A DNA stretch of 50,183 nucleotides from Solobacterium sp. (lineage in GTDB: Bacteria; Bacillota_I; Bacilli_A; Erysipelotrichales; Erysipelotrichaceae), in the NCBI GenBank assembly GCA_024698805.1, contig JAILQT010000094.1:1-50183 (forward strand), in the 5' to 3' direction. Shown one piece after another: positions 40,824-49,040 of this stretch. The notes under the pieces were generated by a model. It was not told the origin of the DNA. It saw nothing but the letters and a program-made list of their open reading frames with translations, and searched no databases. Position numbers and translations under genes: made by a program. How positions within the stretch are numbered: position 1 is the first letter of the stretch; the number at the start of each line of letters is the position of its first letter.

Positions 40824-41444
40824 ATGGAAAATATCAATGAACTGCTGTATATGTACCATGCAGGCGACACATATGCACTGCGCAGGCTGGTCCGCTACTG
40901 CAGGATCCAGAGTGAAGTCAATGTATCGTTCGTCCTGCAGACAAGGCAGGAGATGACATTCATGCGTGAGGATATGATCCAGGAGGCACACACCGCGGCG
41001 GTAAGGGCGATCGATCTGTACAGGGAAGACAGGGGTGCAGGCTTCAGCACGTTCATTACAGTGGTGATCCGCCGGAAAGCATACAACTGCCTGCGGCTCT
41101 ATTACAAAAACAGGCAGGTGCTGCTGGATGCGGTCCCGCTGGACAGCGTGACCGACACCGGGAGCATCCTGTATGACTGCGTCTCGCAGAATTACGGCCT
41201 GTTTGAACCGGAATACTATACTTCATTTGAGAATGCGCGTGAAAAGCTGCTGAATTCATCGCATCTGTTCACCGTCAGGGAGCTGGACGCGATCCGTGCA
41301 TACCAGAAATACGAAACGTCGGATGAATGCGCGGACAGCCTGAACTGCTCAAGGAAGACGTATAACGCGAGATTATGCAGCGCAAAGAAAAAGATCCGGC
41401 ATGATATCCTCAAATTACCGGGTCAAAAAAATAAACATGATTGA
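40824..41444 (+). CDS. Sigma-70 family factor at the SigH position
   Basis: 206 residues. Region 2 is seen in 'MREDMIQEAHTAAVRAIDLY' and 'GFSTFITVVIRRKAYNCLR', and region 4 near the C terminus in 'LFTVRELDAIRAYQKYETSD' with 'CADSLNCSRKTYNARL'. A CAGGAGG ribosome site precedes it. In Bacillus and relatives, sigH stands immediately upstream of rpmG-secE-nusG, as here, so this is probably the orthologue. The sequence is much diverged from sporulation SigH and could control another programme, such as competence. A GACAAT with an upstream TG (40793-40801) may be its -10. Its stop overlaps the promoter of rpmG. Confidence 0.82.
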   Translation: MENINELLYMYHAGDTYALRRLVRYCRIQSEVNVSFVLQTRQEMTFMREDMIQEAHTAAVRAIDLYREDRGAGFSTFITVVIRRKAYNCLRLYYKNRQVLLDAVPLDSVTDTGSILYDCVSQNYGLFEPEYYTSFENAREKLLNSSHLFTVRELDAIRAYQKYETSDECADSLNCSRKTYNARLCSAKKKIRHDILKLPGQKNKHD

Positions 41445-41469
41445 CGATTCAGAAATGTCTATGATAAAG
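41441..41469 (+). promoter_or_regulatory. Promoter of rpmG-secE-nusG
   Basis: TTGACG (41441-41446) with an AT-rich -10 (GATAAA or ATAAAG) 16-17 bases downstream. It overlaps the stop of the sigma factor gene. Confidence 0.6.
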
Positions 41470-41496
41470 TAGTTAGGCGTTAAAGGAGTTTTCGTC

Positions 41497-41649
41497 ATGG
41501 CTAAAGATGATAAGATCATCCTTGCATGTGAGATCTGCATGTCCCGGAACTACACCACGAACCGGTCCAAAAACAGCAAGAAGAGACTGGAACTGCAGAA
41601 GTTCTGTCCGAAGTGCAACAAGAAAACACTCCATAAAGAAACGAAATAG
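41497..41649 (+). CDS. rpmG: 50S ribosomal protein L33
   Basis: 50 residues, below the length usually listed by ORF searches. It reads '[20 protein letters not shown]' at the start and has '[15 protein letters not shown]' at the end. The Cys pairs (C..C and C..C) are those of the zinc-binding L33 form. TAAAGGAG precedes the ATG. L33 sits near the E site of the large subunit. The order rpmG-secE-nusG is the standard one. Confidence 0.95.
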   Translation: MAKDDKIILACEICMSRNYTTNRSKNSKKRLELQKFCPKCNKKTLHKETK

Positions 41650-41661
41650 GAGGCTTCCGTC

Positions 41662-41910
41662 ATGGCTGAAGAAAAGAAAAAGGAAGTAAAGACGAACAGA
41701 CCTGTAAATGATACATGGCTTACATTAAGCGGTATCCGCAAAGAGGCAAAGCGTGTACGCTGGCCGAAGCTCAGATCCGAGGGCGGTCAGAACGGCATCG
41801 TTGAGAATACAGGGGAAGTCCTGGTATTTACAGGATTTTTCGCTGCATTCTTTGTACTGTGCGATTTTGTGATCACATATCTTCTGAAGATCATCGGAAT
41901 AGGAGTCTGA
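41662..41910 (+). CDS. secE: Preprotein translocase subunit SecE
   Basis: 82 residues with the SecE signature 'GIRKEAKRVRWPK' before a single membrane helix ('VFTGFFAAFFVLCDFVITYL'). The Lys-rich N terminus is cytosolic. SecE clamps SecY in the SecYEG channel. It starts 12 bases after rpmG with AGGAGG nearby, and nusG begins 1 base after its stop. Confidence 0.95.
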   Translation: MAEEKKKEVKTNRPVNDTWLTLSGIRKEAKRVRWPKLRSEGGQNGIVENTGEVLVFTGFFAAFFVLCDFVITYLLKIIGIGV

Positions 41911-41911
41911 T

Positions 41912-42493
41912 ATGTCAGAGAAGAAAGTCAATCCCGTGATCGATGATGAGAACGAGAAGAGATGGTATGTAGTCAATACATATTCCGGTCATGAGAAGCG
42001 CGTCAAGGATAATCTGGAAAAGCGTCTTGAGACCATGGGTATCCAGGACTCGCTGTTCCGTATCCTCGTAGCCGAAGAGCCCGAGATCGAGATCAAAAAA
42101 GGAAAACAGGTCGAGAAGATGAAGAACATCTTCCCCGGCTATGTATTCGTTGAGATGAAGATGACGGATGAAGCATGGTATGTCGTCAGAAACACACCGG
42201 GCGTCACCGGATTCATCGGTTCCTCCGGCGGCGGCGCAAAGCCTTTCCCTGTTTCCGCGGATGAGATGGAGTCGATTCTCAGGAGAATGGGTCAGAGCGA
42301 CAAGAACGTGGTCGTTGACTTCGCTGTCGGTGATACCGTCAGGATCCTCACAGGTCCGTTTACCGGCATGGAGGGCAGGGTCAGCTCCATGAATGACCAG
42401 ACACAGATCGCCAATGTTATGACGATGCTGTTCGGCAGGGAAACGCCGACCGACATCGCATATAACGATCTGCAGAAAGTCACGGATGAATAA
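41912..42493 (+). CDS. nusG: Transcription termination/antitermination protein NusG
   Basis: 193 residues. The NGN domain starts 'KRWYVVNTYSGHEKRVKDNL' and includes 'FPGYVFVEM'. The C-terminal KOW domain is near 'VGDTVRILTGPFTGMEGRV'. NusG binds RNA polymerase and affects pausing, Rho termination and coupling to ribosomes. It is the last gene before a terminator. Confidence 0.96.
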   Translation: MSEKKVNPVIDDENEKRWYVVNTYSGHEKRVKDNLEKRLETMGIQDSLFRILVAEEPEIEIKKGKQVEKMKNIFPGYVFVEMKMTDEAWYVVRNTPGVTGFIGSSGGGAKPFPVSADEMESILRRMGQSDKNVVVDFAVGDTVRILTGPFTGMEGRVSSMNDQTQIANVMTMLFGRETPTDIAYNDLQKVTDE

Positions 42494-42513
42494 GAAGCGA
42501 AAGCTTCTTTTTT
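42492..42513 (+). terminator. Rho-independent terminator after nusG
   Basis: AAGAAGC, loop GAAA, GCTTCTT, TTTT. It begins inside the nusG stop codon and is followed 3 bases later by the rplK promoter. Confidence 0.88.
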
Positions 42514-42515
42514 AG

Positions 42516-42544
42516 TTGACGTGGGACTGTATTTATACTATTAT
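42516..42544 (+). promoter_or_regulatory. Promoter of rplK-rplA
   Basis: TTGACG (42516-42521), 17-base spacer, TATTAT (42539-42544). Near consensus and properly placed before the rplK leader. Confidence 0.88.
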
Positions 42545-42573
42545 GTTTCCGCACACTTTTTTTGTGCGCATGC

Positions 42574-42600
42574 GTGGGAGGATATGATCCGTTATACCAC
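42574..42600 (+). promoter_or_regulatory. L1-binding leader hairpin of rplK-rplA
   Basis: GTGGGAGGAT and ATCC...ATACCAC form a stem with outer pairs GTGG/CCAC and inner pairs GGAT/ATCC. The sides of the internal loop (GTGGGAG on the left, ATACCAC on the right) copy the L1-binding site of 23S rRNA, which has the same two strands. L1 is known to repress its own operon by binding such a mimic. It lies 32 bases before the rplK ATG. A smaller hairpin, GCACA/TGTGC with a T-rich loop, precedes it. Confidence 0.78.
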
Positions 42601-42632
42601 TGCATGTGGATATTCTATAAGGAGGAAGCCAC

Positions 42633-43052
42633 ATGGCAAAGAGAATTGCGAAAGTTTGCAAACTTCAGTTCCCGGCAGGCGGCGCTAAACCGGGTCCGGC
42701 ACTTGCTTCTGCAGGTATCAACATGCCTAAGTTCTGCACTGAGTTCAATGCAGCTACGAAGGATCGTGCAGGCGACATCGTCCCTGTAATCATCACTGCT
42801 TTTGAAGACAAGTCATTTGAATTCGTTATCAAGACAACTCCTGCTGCTGTTCTTCTGAAGAAGGCTGCAGGCGTACAGAAAGCTTCCGGTACACCGAAGA
42901 CTGTCAAAGCCGGCAAGATCACAGAGGCCCAGCTCAGAGAGATCGCTGAATACAAGCTCCCTGACCTGAATGCCAATGATGTTGAAGCGGCTATGAGGAT
43001 CGTTGCCGGTACAGCCCGCAACATGGGTATCGAAATAGAAGGGTGGAACTGA
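42633..43052 (+). CDS. rplK: 50S ribosomal protein L11
   Basis: 139 residues. '[20 protein letters not shown]' near the N terminus is the L11 signature, and the C-terminal RNA-binding domain ends '[17 protein letters not shown]'. L11 forms the GTPase-associated centre with 23S rRNA. AAGGAGG precedes the ATG. The start at 42633 fits the family. Confidence 0.97.
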   Translation: MAKRIAKVCKLQFPAGGAKPGPALASAGINMPKFCTEFNAATKDRAGDIVPVIITAFEDKSFEFVIKTTPAAVLLKKAAGVQKASGTPKTVKAGKITEAQLREIAEYKLPDLNANDVEAAMRIVAGTARNMGIEIEGWN

Positions 43053-43054
43053 TC

Positions 43055-43732
43055 ATGGCAGGTAAGAAGTATAAAGATGCTAAAGCTATGGTAGACCGTT
43101 CTATCACATATGACTACAAGGATGCGATCGCACTCGCAAAGAAGACATCCTGCACAAAGTTTGATTCTTCCGTCGAAGTATCATTCTATCTGAACGTTGA
43201 CCCCCGTCAGGCAGACCAGAACATCAGAGGTGCTATGGTCCTTCCCAACGGAACAGGCAAAACAGTCAAGGTGCTGGTAGTTACACAGGGTGCCAAGGTC
43301 GATGAGGCCAAGGCTGCAGGCGCTGACTTCGTCGGCGGCGCAGAGATCCTTGAAGAGATCAAAAACGGATGGCTCGGTTTCGATATCATCGTTGCTACAC
43401 CTGATATGATGGGACAGCTCGGCCGTCTGGGTAAGCTGCTCGGTCCGAGAGGCCTGATGCCTAACCCCAAGACAGGAACTGTTACGATGAATGTTGCACA
43501 GGCGATCGACGAGATCAAGAAGGGTAAAGTTACATACCGTGTTGACAGAGAAGGCAACATCAATGTCATGATCGGCAAGGTATCCTTCACAGACGAGGCT
43601 CTGCAGGAAAACTACAGGGCGATCTTCGACCAGATCAAGAGGATCAAGCCTGCTGCAGTCAAGGGCACATATATGAAGAACATCACGCTCTCCACAACAA
43701 TGGGCCCCGGCATCAGAGTTACTGTAGACTAA
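43055..43732 (+). CDS. rplA: 50S ribosomal protein L1
   Basis: 225 residues from the ATG at 43055 ('[16 protein letters not shown]'). An in-frame ATG at 43043 lies inside rplK and is less likely. The L1 signature '[20 protein letters not shown]' and the C-terminal 'GPGIRVTVD' are present. L1 forms the mobile stalk near the E site and would bind the leader at 42574-42600 to repress translation. No rplJ-rplL follows; the operon ends in a terminator. Confidence 0.97.
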   Translation: MAGKKYKDAKAMVDRSITYDYKDAIALAKKTSCTKFDSSVEVSFYLNVDPRQADQNIRGAMVLPNGTGKTVKVLVVTQGAKVDEAKAAGADFVGGAEILEEIKNGWLGFDIIVATPDMMGQLGRLGKLLGPRGLMPNPKTGTVTMNVAQAIDEIKKGKVTYRVDREGNINVMIGKVSFTDEALQENYRAIFDQIKRIKPAAVKGTYMKNITLSTTMGPGIRVTVD

Positions 43733-43740
43733 AGCGAATG

Positions 43741-43772
43741 ACCTGAGGTATATCAGTTACTTCAGGTTTTTT
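43741..43772 (+). terminator. Rho-independent terminator after rplA
   Basis: ACCTGAGGTA, loop, TACTTCAGGT and Ts. It lies 8 bases after the rplA stop. Confidence 0.85.
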
Positions 43773-43781
43773 CTTTACACA

Positions 43782-43790
43782 TGTTATAAT
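43782..43790 (+). promoter_or_regulatory. Extended -10 promoter of tmk
   Basis: TG-T-TATAAT, a consensus -10 with an extended TG. It ends 9 bases before the tmk ATG, so the transcript would start at or within about 3 bases of the initiation codon. No Shine-Dalgarno sequence is seen. Confidence 0.6.
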
Positions 43791-43799
43791 ATTACGCAT

Positions 43800-44429
43800 A
43801 TGAAACGCGGATTATTTATTACCTTTGAAGGGCCGGACGGCAGCGGCAAAACAACTGTCAGTAAAGCAGTTACGGAAAGACTGCAGAAAGAAGGATACAA
43901 GGTTCAGTATACGCGTGAACCCGGCGGTATAGGAATTGCGGAACAGATCAGGGATGTTATACTTGATCCGGCAAATACGGCAATGGATGAAAGGACAGAG
44001 GCCCTGCTGTATGCTGCTTCGCGCCGCCAGCATCTCGTGGAAAAGATCCTGCCGCTGCTGAAAGACGGCATCACCGTTATCTCAGACCGTTTTATCGACA
44101 GCTCCCTTGCCTATCAGGGATGCGGCAGACAGATCGGCATCGATGCTGTTTTTGCGATCAACCAGTTTGCGGTGCAGGGCCATATGCCGGAGAAGACGGT
44201 CTACCTGGACGTCGATGCCGAAACAGGCCTTGAGCGCATCAATAAAGGAAGGGAATACCTTGACCGCCTGGATCAGGAGAGTCTGGAATTCCATCAGCGT
44301 GTCTTCGCCGGATATAAGGAAGTCATCCGCCGCTACAGGGACAGGATGATCATTATCGACGCGTCCAGGGATAAGGACGAAGTCATCGAAGACGCTTACC
44401 GGGCAGTAAAAGGATTGCTGGATGAATAA
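43800..44429 (+). CDS. tmk: Thymidylate kinase
   Basis: 209 residues. P-loop 'FEGPDGSGKTT' (residues ~8-18), DRX-type motif 'ISDRFIDSSLAYQG' and 'TREPGGIGIAEQIR' (dTMP binding and LID region) identify dTMP kinase. It makes dTDP for DNA synthesis. The ATG at 43800 has no ribosome site but matches the family start exactly. holB overlaps its end by 8 bases, as in many Bacillota. Confidence 0.96.
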   Translation: MKRGLFITFEGPDGSGKTTVSKAVTERLQKEGYKVQYTREPGGIGIAEQIRDVILDPANTAMDERTEALLYAASRRQHLVEKILPLLKDGITVISDRFIDSSLAYQGCGRQIGIDAVFAINQFAVQGHMPEKTVYLDVDAETGLERINKGREYLDRLDQESLEFHQRVFAGYKEVIRRYRDRMIIIDASRDKDEVIEDAYRAVKGLLDE

Positions 44430-45420
44430 AGATATCGTCAGACAGAGACAGCCTGTGGTATTTCAGGCGCTTGAGAATGCATGCAGGGAGGGAAGGATAT
44501 CTTCCGCCTGGCTTTTCAGCGGCCCTGCAGGCACATGCAGGCACGAAGCGGCTGTCCTTCTGGCGCAGAGCATCCTCTGTGAGAAGCAGGAAGGCCTTGC
44601 CTGTGAAGAGTGCCGTACATGCAGGCGCGTGGAAAACGGTACCTTTGCGGACCTGATCATCCTCAGCGGCGCAGAGAAAGCCATCTCCAAGGACGATATC
44701 GATTCCCTGCAGGACCGTTTTTCAAGGACGGCACTGGAAAAGGGAAGCGGACAGAGGGTCTATATCATCGAGAATGCCGAGAATGCGAGCATCGCGGCGC
44801 AGAACAGCATGCTGAAGTTCCTGGAGGAACCCGGCAGCGGGATCACGGCGATCCTGACGACGGACAACATCAACAGGCTCCTGCCGACGATCATCTCAAG
44901 ATGCACAGTCCTGACATTTGTCCCTGCCTCCGTGAAAGTCCTTTACGAAGATGCCCTGCAGGAGGGGATCGACCCGCAGAGCGCATACTTCGTATCGCGC
45001 ATCCGGAATGAATTCGACAGCGCAGAACAGCTGGTGCAGTCGGAAGAATACGAAAAGGCTGTTATGATGATGAAGCAGATGCTGGGGATCGGCGGACTGA
45101 TCCGCGATGAGTTCCTGATCGACTATGATGTTTCCTGGCGCTGTCAGGCATCGGACACCCAGAAAGCCAAAAAGTCCAATATCCGGATGCTGAACCTGTT
45201 CTTCGACCTGATGCTCATGTATGCGCATGATGTGATCACGGAAAGCAGCGGCGGCCCGGACTGGTACACGGAGGCAGTAAGAACTGCAAACAAGGAAAAA
45301 GAATATTACGGGAAGCTGGTGATCCTTCTGAGCGAGCAGAGGGACAAGGTCAACCGCTTCAATGACCTGAATCTCCTGGTCAGCCAGACTTTCCATAGAT
45401 TGGAGGCAGTCAATGAGTGA
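44422..45420 (+). CDS. holB: DNA polymerase III delta' subunit
   Basis: 332 residues. The AAA+ core has a degenerate Walker A ('SGPAGTCRHEAA', no lysine), a zinc site 'CEECRTCRRVENG' with an upstream Cys, 'ENAENASIAAQNSMLKFLEE' and 'LLPTIISRCTVLTF' with the SRC motif. Delta' works as the stationary part of the clamp loader, and loss of ATP binding is usual for it. The gene lies between tmk and ricT, the standard order without the small intervening genes seen in Bacillus. Confidence 0.93.
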   Translation: MNKDIVRQRQPVVFQALENACREGRISSAWLFSGPAGTCRHEAAVLLAQSILCEKQEGLACEECRTCRRVENGTFADLIILSGAEKAISKDDIDSLQDRFSRTALEKGSGQRVYIIENAENASIAAQNSMLKFLEEPGSGITAILTTDNINRLLPTIISRCTVLTFVPASVKVLYEDALQEGIDPQSAYFVSRIRNEFDSAEQLVQSEEYEKAVMMMKQMLGIGGLIRDEFLIDYDVSWRCQASDTQKAKKSNIRMLNLFFDLMLMYAHDVITESSGGPDWYTEAVRTANKEKEYYGKLVILLSEQRDKVNRFNDLNLLVSQTFHRLEAVNE

Positions 45421-46618
45421 GAACATTGATGAAAAAGATGCTCTTCAGGAAGAAGAGATACAATACACCTACTCTGTTGCGGTAAAGTTCCGCAATGCGG
45501 GAAAGCCGTATTCCTTCGGTACTTTCAGCGACCGTTTCTTCAAGGGGGACATGGTCGTTGTCGAGACGCAGCAGGGTTATGAGATCGGTGAAGTCGAGGC
45601 GGATGCGATGCAGATCGAGAAATACCATCTGCATATGCCGACAAAGCCCGTGATCCGCAGGGCGACGGAACGCGACATGTATGATTATGAGCAGAACCTT
45701 GAGATGGAGGAATCCGCTTTCCGGATCTGCCAGGACCAGATCACGGAACTCGGTCTGGATATGAACCTGCTCAGCGCCCAGTATACGCTGGACCGTTCCA
45801 AGATCCTGTTCATCTATCTGGCGGACCAGCGCGTCGACTTCCGTGAACTCCTGAAGAAACTCGGCTCCATCCTGCACTGCAGGATCGAACTCAGGCAGAT
45901 CGGGGAAAGGGACAAGGCAAAGATCGTCGGCGGCATCGGCATGTGCGGCATGGAGTGCTGCTGCAGGCGCTACAAAGAACGGTTTGACGTGATCTCCATC
46001 AATATGGCGAAGAACCAGATGCTCGCGCTGAATATCGAAAAGCTTTCCGGCATGTGCGGCAAGCTGATGTGCTGCCTGAAATATGAAGATTCCGACTACA
46101 AGGAAGCGACAGAGGGCCTGCCGAAAATGGGCTCCCAGGTCGAATATGAAGATACGATCTACCGCATCACGTCGATGAATGTCATGAATTCGACTGCCAA
46201 GCTGGAAAACAGGGAGTCGGCTGTCTTCATCACCTTTGATGATCTGAAGGAAAAAGCGATCCCCCGCAAGGGCGTCATCGTTCCGAGAAAGCCGGAAGGC
46301 GAGGAAAAGAAGGTCATCCGCAAGACCGTCACAAGGCTGAACGATCCGCAGGAGAAGCGCACAGAACATGTTTCGATGGAACTTCCTTCCTTTGCGGAAA
46401 AGGAAAACAGGAACACGAAAAAGAACAGCCGCAATGAACAGAACAGCAGGCGCAGACAGAACGACAGGCCTGCAAAAAAGAATACAGGCGAAAGAAGAAA
46501 CGAAAGAAACAATGAAAGGAATACGGAACGCTTCAATGACAGGAACCGGGAAAGAAAGCCCGAGGTCAAGAACGTTACCGTAAGGACATTCGGCAAAAAG
46601 AAAAAGCAGGAGGAGTAA
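45413..46618 (+). CDS. ricT: PSP1-domain protein RicT (YaaT)
   Basis: 401 residues. The PSP1 core is clear: 'SVAVKFRNAGKPYSFGTF', 'LGSILHCRIELRQIGERDKA', and the cysteine-rich 'MCGMECCCRRYKERFD' and 'LSGMCGKLMCCLKYE'. In Bacillus, RicT with RicA and RicF carries Fe-S clusters and aids RNase Y-dependent mRNA processing. The C-terminal ~80 residues are an Asn/Arg/Glu-rich extension, probably disordered and RNA-contacting. It overlaps holB by 8 bases and touches rsmI. Confidence 0.92.
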   Translation: MSENIDEKDALQEEEIQYTYSVAVKFRNAGKPYSFGTFSDRFFKGDMVVVETQQGYEIGEVEADAMQIEKYHLHMPTKPVIRRATERDMYDYEQNLEMEESAFRICQDQITELGLDMNLLSAQYTLDRSKILFIYLADQRVDFRELLKKLGSILHCRIELRQIGERDKAKIVGGIGMCGMECCCRRYKERFDVISINMAKNQMLALNIEKLSGMCGKLMCCLKYEDSDYKEATEGLPKMGSQVEYEDTIYRITSMNVMNSTAKLENRESAVFITFDDLKEKAIPRKGVIVPRKPEGEEKKVIRKTVTRLNDPQEKRTEHVSMELPSFAEKENRNTKKNSRNEQNSRRRQNDRPAKKNTGERRNERNNERNTERFNDRNRERKPEVKNVTVRTFGKKKKQEE

Positions 46619-47476
46619 ATGAGACGGCAGAAATCGTTTGAAAATGAAATGCCGACACTGTACCTGGTCCCTACGCCGATCGGTAATCTCAGTGAAATGA
46701 CGCCCCGTGCCGTTGAGATCCTGAAGGAAGTGGATGTCATTGCCTGTGAGGATACGAGGACAAGCGGGAACCTCCTGAAACATTTCGGGATCTCGTCGCG
46801 GCTGATCTCCTACCAGAATTTCAATGAGGTACCTTCCGCAAAAGGCATCGTGCAGCTGCTCTCGCAGGGAAAGAACGTTGCCCTGATCAGCGATGCAGGC
46901 TATCCCCTGATCTCCGATCCGGGACAGAGGGTCGTCAGCGATGTGACTGCGCTCGGCTACAATGTCGTGCCTGTTTCCGGCTGCAGCGCCGTGCTGAACG
47001 CGCTCGTCGCGTCCGGACTCGTCGTCCAGCCGTTCCTCTTTGCAGGTTTCCTGCCCTCATCGCAGAATGACTGCAGGAAAAAACTGCGCGAATACAGGAA
47101 CTATCCGATGACGATGATCTTCTATGAAGCGCCGCACCGCATTGAGAAGATGCTGCAGGCATGCCTGGAAGTGCTCGGCGACAGGAGGATCTGCATCGGC
47201 AGGGAAATGACGAAGATCCATGAGGAATTCATCCGCGGGACGATCAGCGAGATCCTGGAAGAATGCAAAGACCTCAAAGGCGAGATGGTCGTCGTCGTGG
47301 AAGGAAATCATGACGATTATTCCAAGGATGTGGATATGGGGCATATCATGTCCATGCTGAAAGAGTGCATGGAGAACGGTGCGAGCAGGTCGGAAGCTGT
47401 GAAGAACATATCCCGCGAAACAGGGATACCGAAAAACAAGCTGTATGACCTTGTTCACGGAAAGGAACAGCCCTGA
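46619..47476 (+). CDS. rsmI: 16S rRNA 2'-O-methyltransferase RsmI (C1402)
   Basis: 285 residues. 'LYLVPTPIGNLSEMTPRAVE' and 'IACEDTRTSGNLLKHFGI' are the typical N-terminal SAM/RNA motifs, 'LISDAGYPLISDPGQRVV' the next. The C-terminal small domain ends 'GIPKNKLYDLVHG'. It methylates the 2'-O of C1402 in 16S rRNA. The ATG follows the ricT stop directly, with AGGAG inside ricT, and prsW overlaps by 1 base. Confidence 0.96.
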   Translation: MRRQKSFENEMPTLYLVPTPIGNLSEMTPRAVEILKEVDVIACEDTRTSGNLLKHFGISSRLISYQNFNEVPSAKGIVQLLSQGKNVALISDAGYPLISDPGQRVVSDVTALGYNVVPVSGCSAVLNALVASGLVVQPFLFAGFLPSSQNDCRKKLREYRNYPMTMIFYEAPHRIEKMLQACLEVLGDRRICIGREMTKIHEEFIRGTISEILEECKDLKGEMVVVVEGNHDDYSKDVDMGHIMSMLKECMENGASRSEAVKNISRETGIPKNKLYDLVHGKEQP

Positions 47477-48186
47477 TGATCCTGCCGTATTCCGTTTATG
47501 TATATCTGGCAGCGGCAGTAGGGCCTGCCGCCCTGCTGATGTGGCTCGTATACAGGCATGACAACAAAGACAGGGAGCCTGCATACCTTCTGCGGAAACT
47601 GCTTCTCGGCGGGCTGTTCGCGGCAGTCATCGCGTTCATCCTCGAGACAGTCGGCGAGAACCTCATGTACCTGCTGCTGGGGAATCTTTCGCTTTCGACG
47701 GCGCAGTTCGGCCTTCTGAACGCGGTCATGGTCGGATTCGCGGAAGAATTCGCCAAATTCAGATATCTGAAGAAATATACATGGAACGATCCGAATTTCA
47801 ATTACCGGTATGACGCACTGCTGTATGCCGTATTTGTATCGCTCGGCTTCGCAGCCGTTGAGAATATCCTGTATATTTTCATGTACGGGCTTACAGTTGC
47901 CGTACCGAGGGCGCTTCTGGCGATCCCGGCGCATCTGGCATTTTCCGTATTCATGGGCGTTTTCTACGGCCGTGCAAAGATCTGCGGGACACATGGCGAC
48001 GAAACCGGCAGGCGCATCAACAGCCTCGCTGCCTACCTGTTCCCCGTTGCGCTGCATTCCATATATGACGGGATCCTGATGTCCAAGGGATCCATGATCC
48101 TGTTCTATGTATTCGTGATCGCCGTGGATATTGCGGTCTTTGTCCGCATACGCTATGAATCCAGCCACGACGTAAGCATTTATTAA
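47476..48186 (+). CDS. prsW: PrsW-family intramembrane protease
   Basis: 236 residues with about seven membrane helices. The PrsW motifs are present: 'VGFAEEFAKFRYLKKY' (EExxK), 'GFAAVENILYIF' (E after Ala-Val), 'IPAHLAFSVFMGVFYG' (H) and 'VALHSIYDGIL' (H..D). In Bacillus, PrsW makes the first cut in an anti-sigma factor. Possible substrates here are the one-pass membrane proteins with sigma-like cytosolic ends at 6.3-9.7 kb, but this is only inference. It overlaps rsmI by 1 base. Confidence 0.9.
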   Translation: MILPYSVYVYLAAAVGPAALLMWLVYRHDNKDREPAYLLRKLLLGGLFAAVIAFILETVGENLMYLLLGNLSLSTAQFGLLNAVMVGFAEEFAKFRYLKKYTWNDPNFNYRYDALLYAVFVSLGFAAVENILYIFMYGLTVAVPRALLAIPAHLAFSVFMGVFYGRAKICGTHGDETGRRINSLAAYLFPVALHSIYDGILMSKGSMILFYVFVIAVDIAVFVRIRYESSHDVSIY

Positions 48187-48244
48187 ATGGATTTAGTGAA
48201 AGTTCTGTTGTAGAATATGCGTAGTTATTCAGAGGGGTGGGAAT

Positions 48245-48844
48245 ATGAGCAGTTTATTGAATGATCCGGAAATTACGAAGCTGATAATTTATGCACTGGC
48301 AGGAATGGTCGGCGTCCTTCTGCTTGCATTGCTGTTCCTGGGTATAAAAAGGAATATCTATTACATTGACGAAGACGGAAATGAGCTCGGCAGGCCGAAA
48401 AAGGTCAAAGGAAAGAAAAAGGAAAAGATCCTTGCCGGCATCATCACGGACGAAGAAGAGAATACTGCATCAACAGATATGCAGAAGATCGAGGAACACT
48501 TTACTCCGAAGGCACAGCCTGTGGCTGTCAAGGAACCTGATGTCACAGCCATGATCCTCACCATCGATGTCAACGGTGAAGTCAGGGATCAGACAGTTGA
48601 CAGTTTCCCCTGCACGATCGGAAGGGCAGACAGCTGCGGCGTGCAGATCCTGGAATCCTCTGTCAGCCGCAACGCGGCAGTGATCACACTGGAGAACGGT
48701 GTCCCGTATATCGAAGACCTGAACGGCCGCAACGGGACGTTCCATAACGATGTCCGCCTGCTTTCCAGCGGGAAGACAAGGCTCCGGAACGGCGACGTTG
48801 TCAATCTCGGCAGGGCGGAAGTCACTGTCGGAAGACTGATCTGA
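48245..48844 (+). CDS. Membrane-anchored FHA-domain protein
   Basis: 199 residues. One N-terminal membrane segment (~13-32), a Lys-rich linker, then an FHA domain (~105-199) with 'FPCTIGRADSCGV' (the conserved Arg), 'SSVSRNAAVITLENG' (Ser-Arg), and 'LNGRNGTFHNDVRL' (NGT). FHA domains bind phosphothreonine. The FHA part is cytosolic, so it can read threonines phosphorylated by the window's kinases, including kinase autophosphorylation sites. FHA membrane proteins also occur in type VII secretion loci. An IS3 element ends just downstream. Confidence 0.9.
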   Translation: MSSLLNDPEITKLIIYALAGMVGVLLLALLFLGIKRNIYYIDEDGNELGRPKKVKGKKKEKILAGIITDEEENTASTDMQKIEEHFTPKAQPVAVKEPDVTAMILTIDVNGEVRDQTVDSFPCTIGRADSCGVQILESSVSRNAAVITLENGVPYIEDLNGRNGTFHNDVRLLSSGKTRLRNGDVVNLGRAEVTVGRLI

Positions 48845-48874
48845 AAATGAAAAACCTGTGGTCATGACCTGACT

Positions 48875-48891
48875 CCTGTCAAGTAGACAGG
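48875..48891. repeat. Hairpin at the IS end
   Basis: CCTGTC, loop AAGTA, GACAGG. Part of the presumed terminal region of the IS3 element. Confidence 0.5.
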
Positions 48892-48915
48892 GAAAATAAA
48901 TCATTGCACTATCTC

Positions 48916-48957
48916 AAAAAATATTGAGGATGGGGTACCCCATCCTCAATATTTTTT
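48916..48957. terminator. 42-base perfect palindrome, bidirectional terminator
   Basis: Each 21-base half is the exact reverse complement of the other: AAAAAATATTGAGG...GGGGT and ACCCC...CCTCAATATTTTTT. With six As and six Ts at the ends it terminates transcription from both sides: the transposase on the minus strand and any readthrough from the FHA gene on the plus strand. Confidence 0.85.
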
Positions 48958-49040
48958 GCCCGCCGTGCTGTCCGCTGCAGCCGGTTTAATGCTTTTCCAT
49001 TATGAAAACATCTTTATGTTGATCAGTTTGCTTTTGACTA

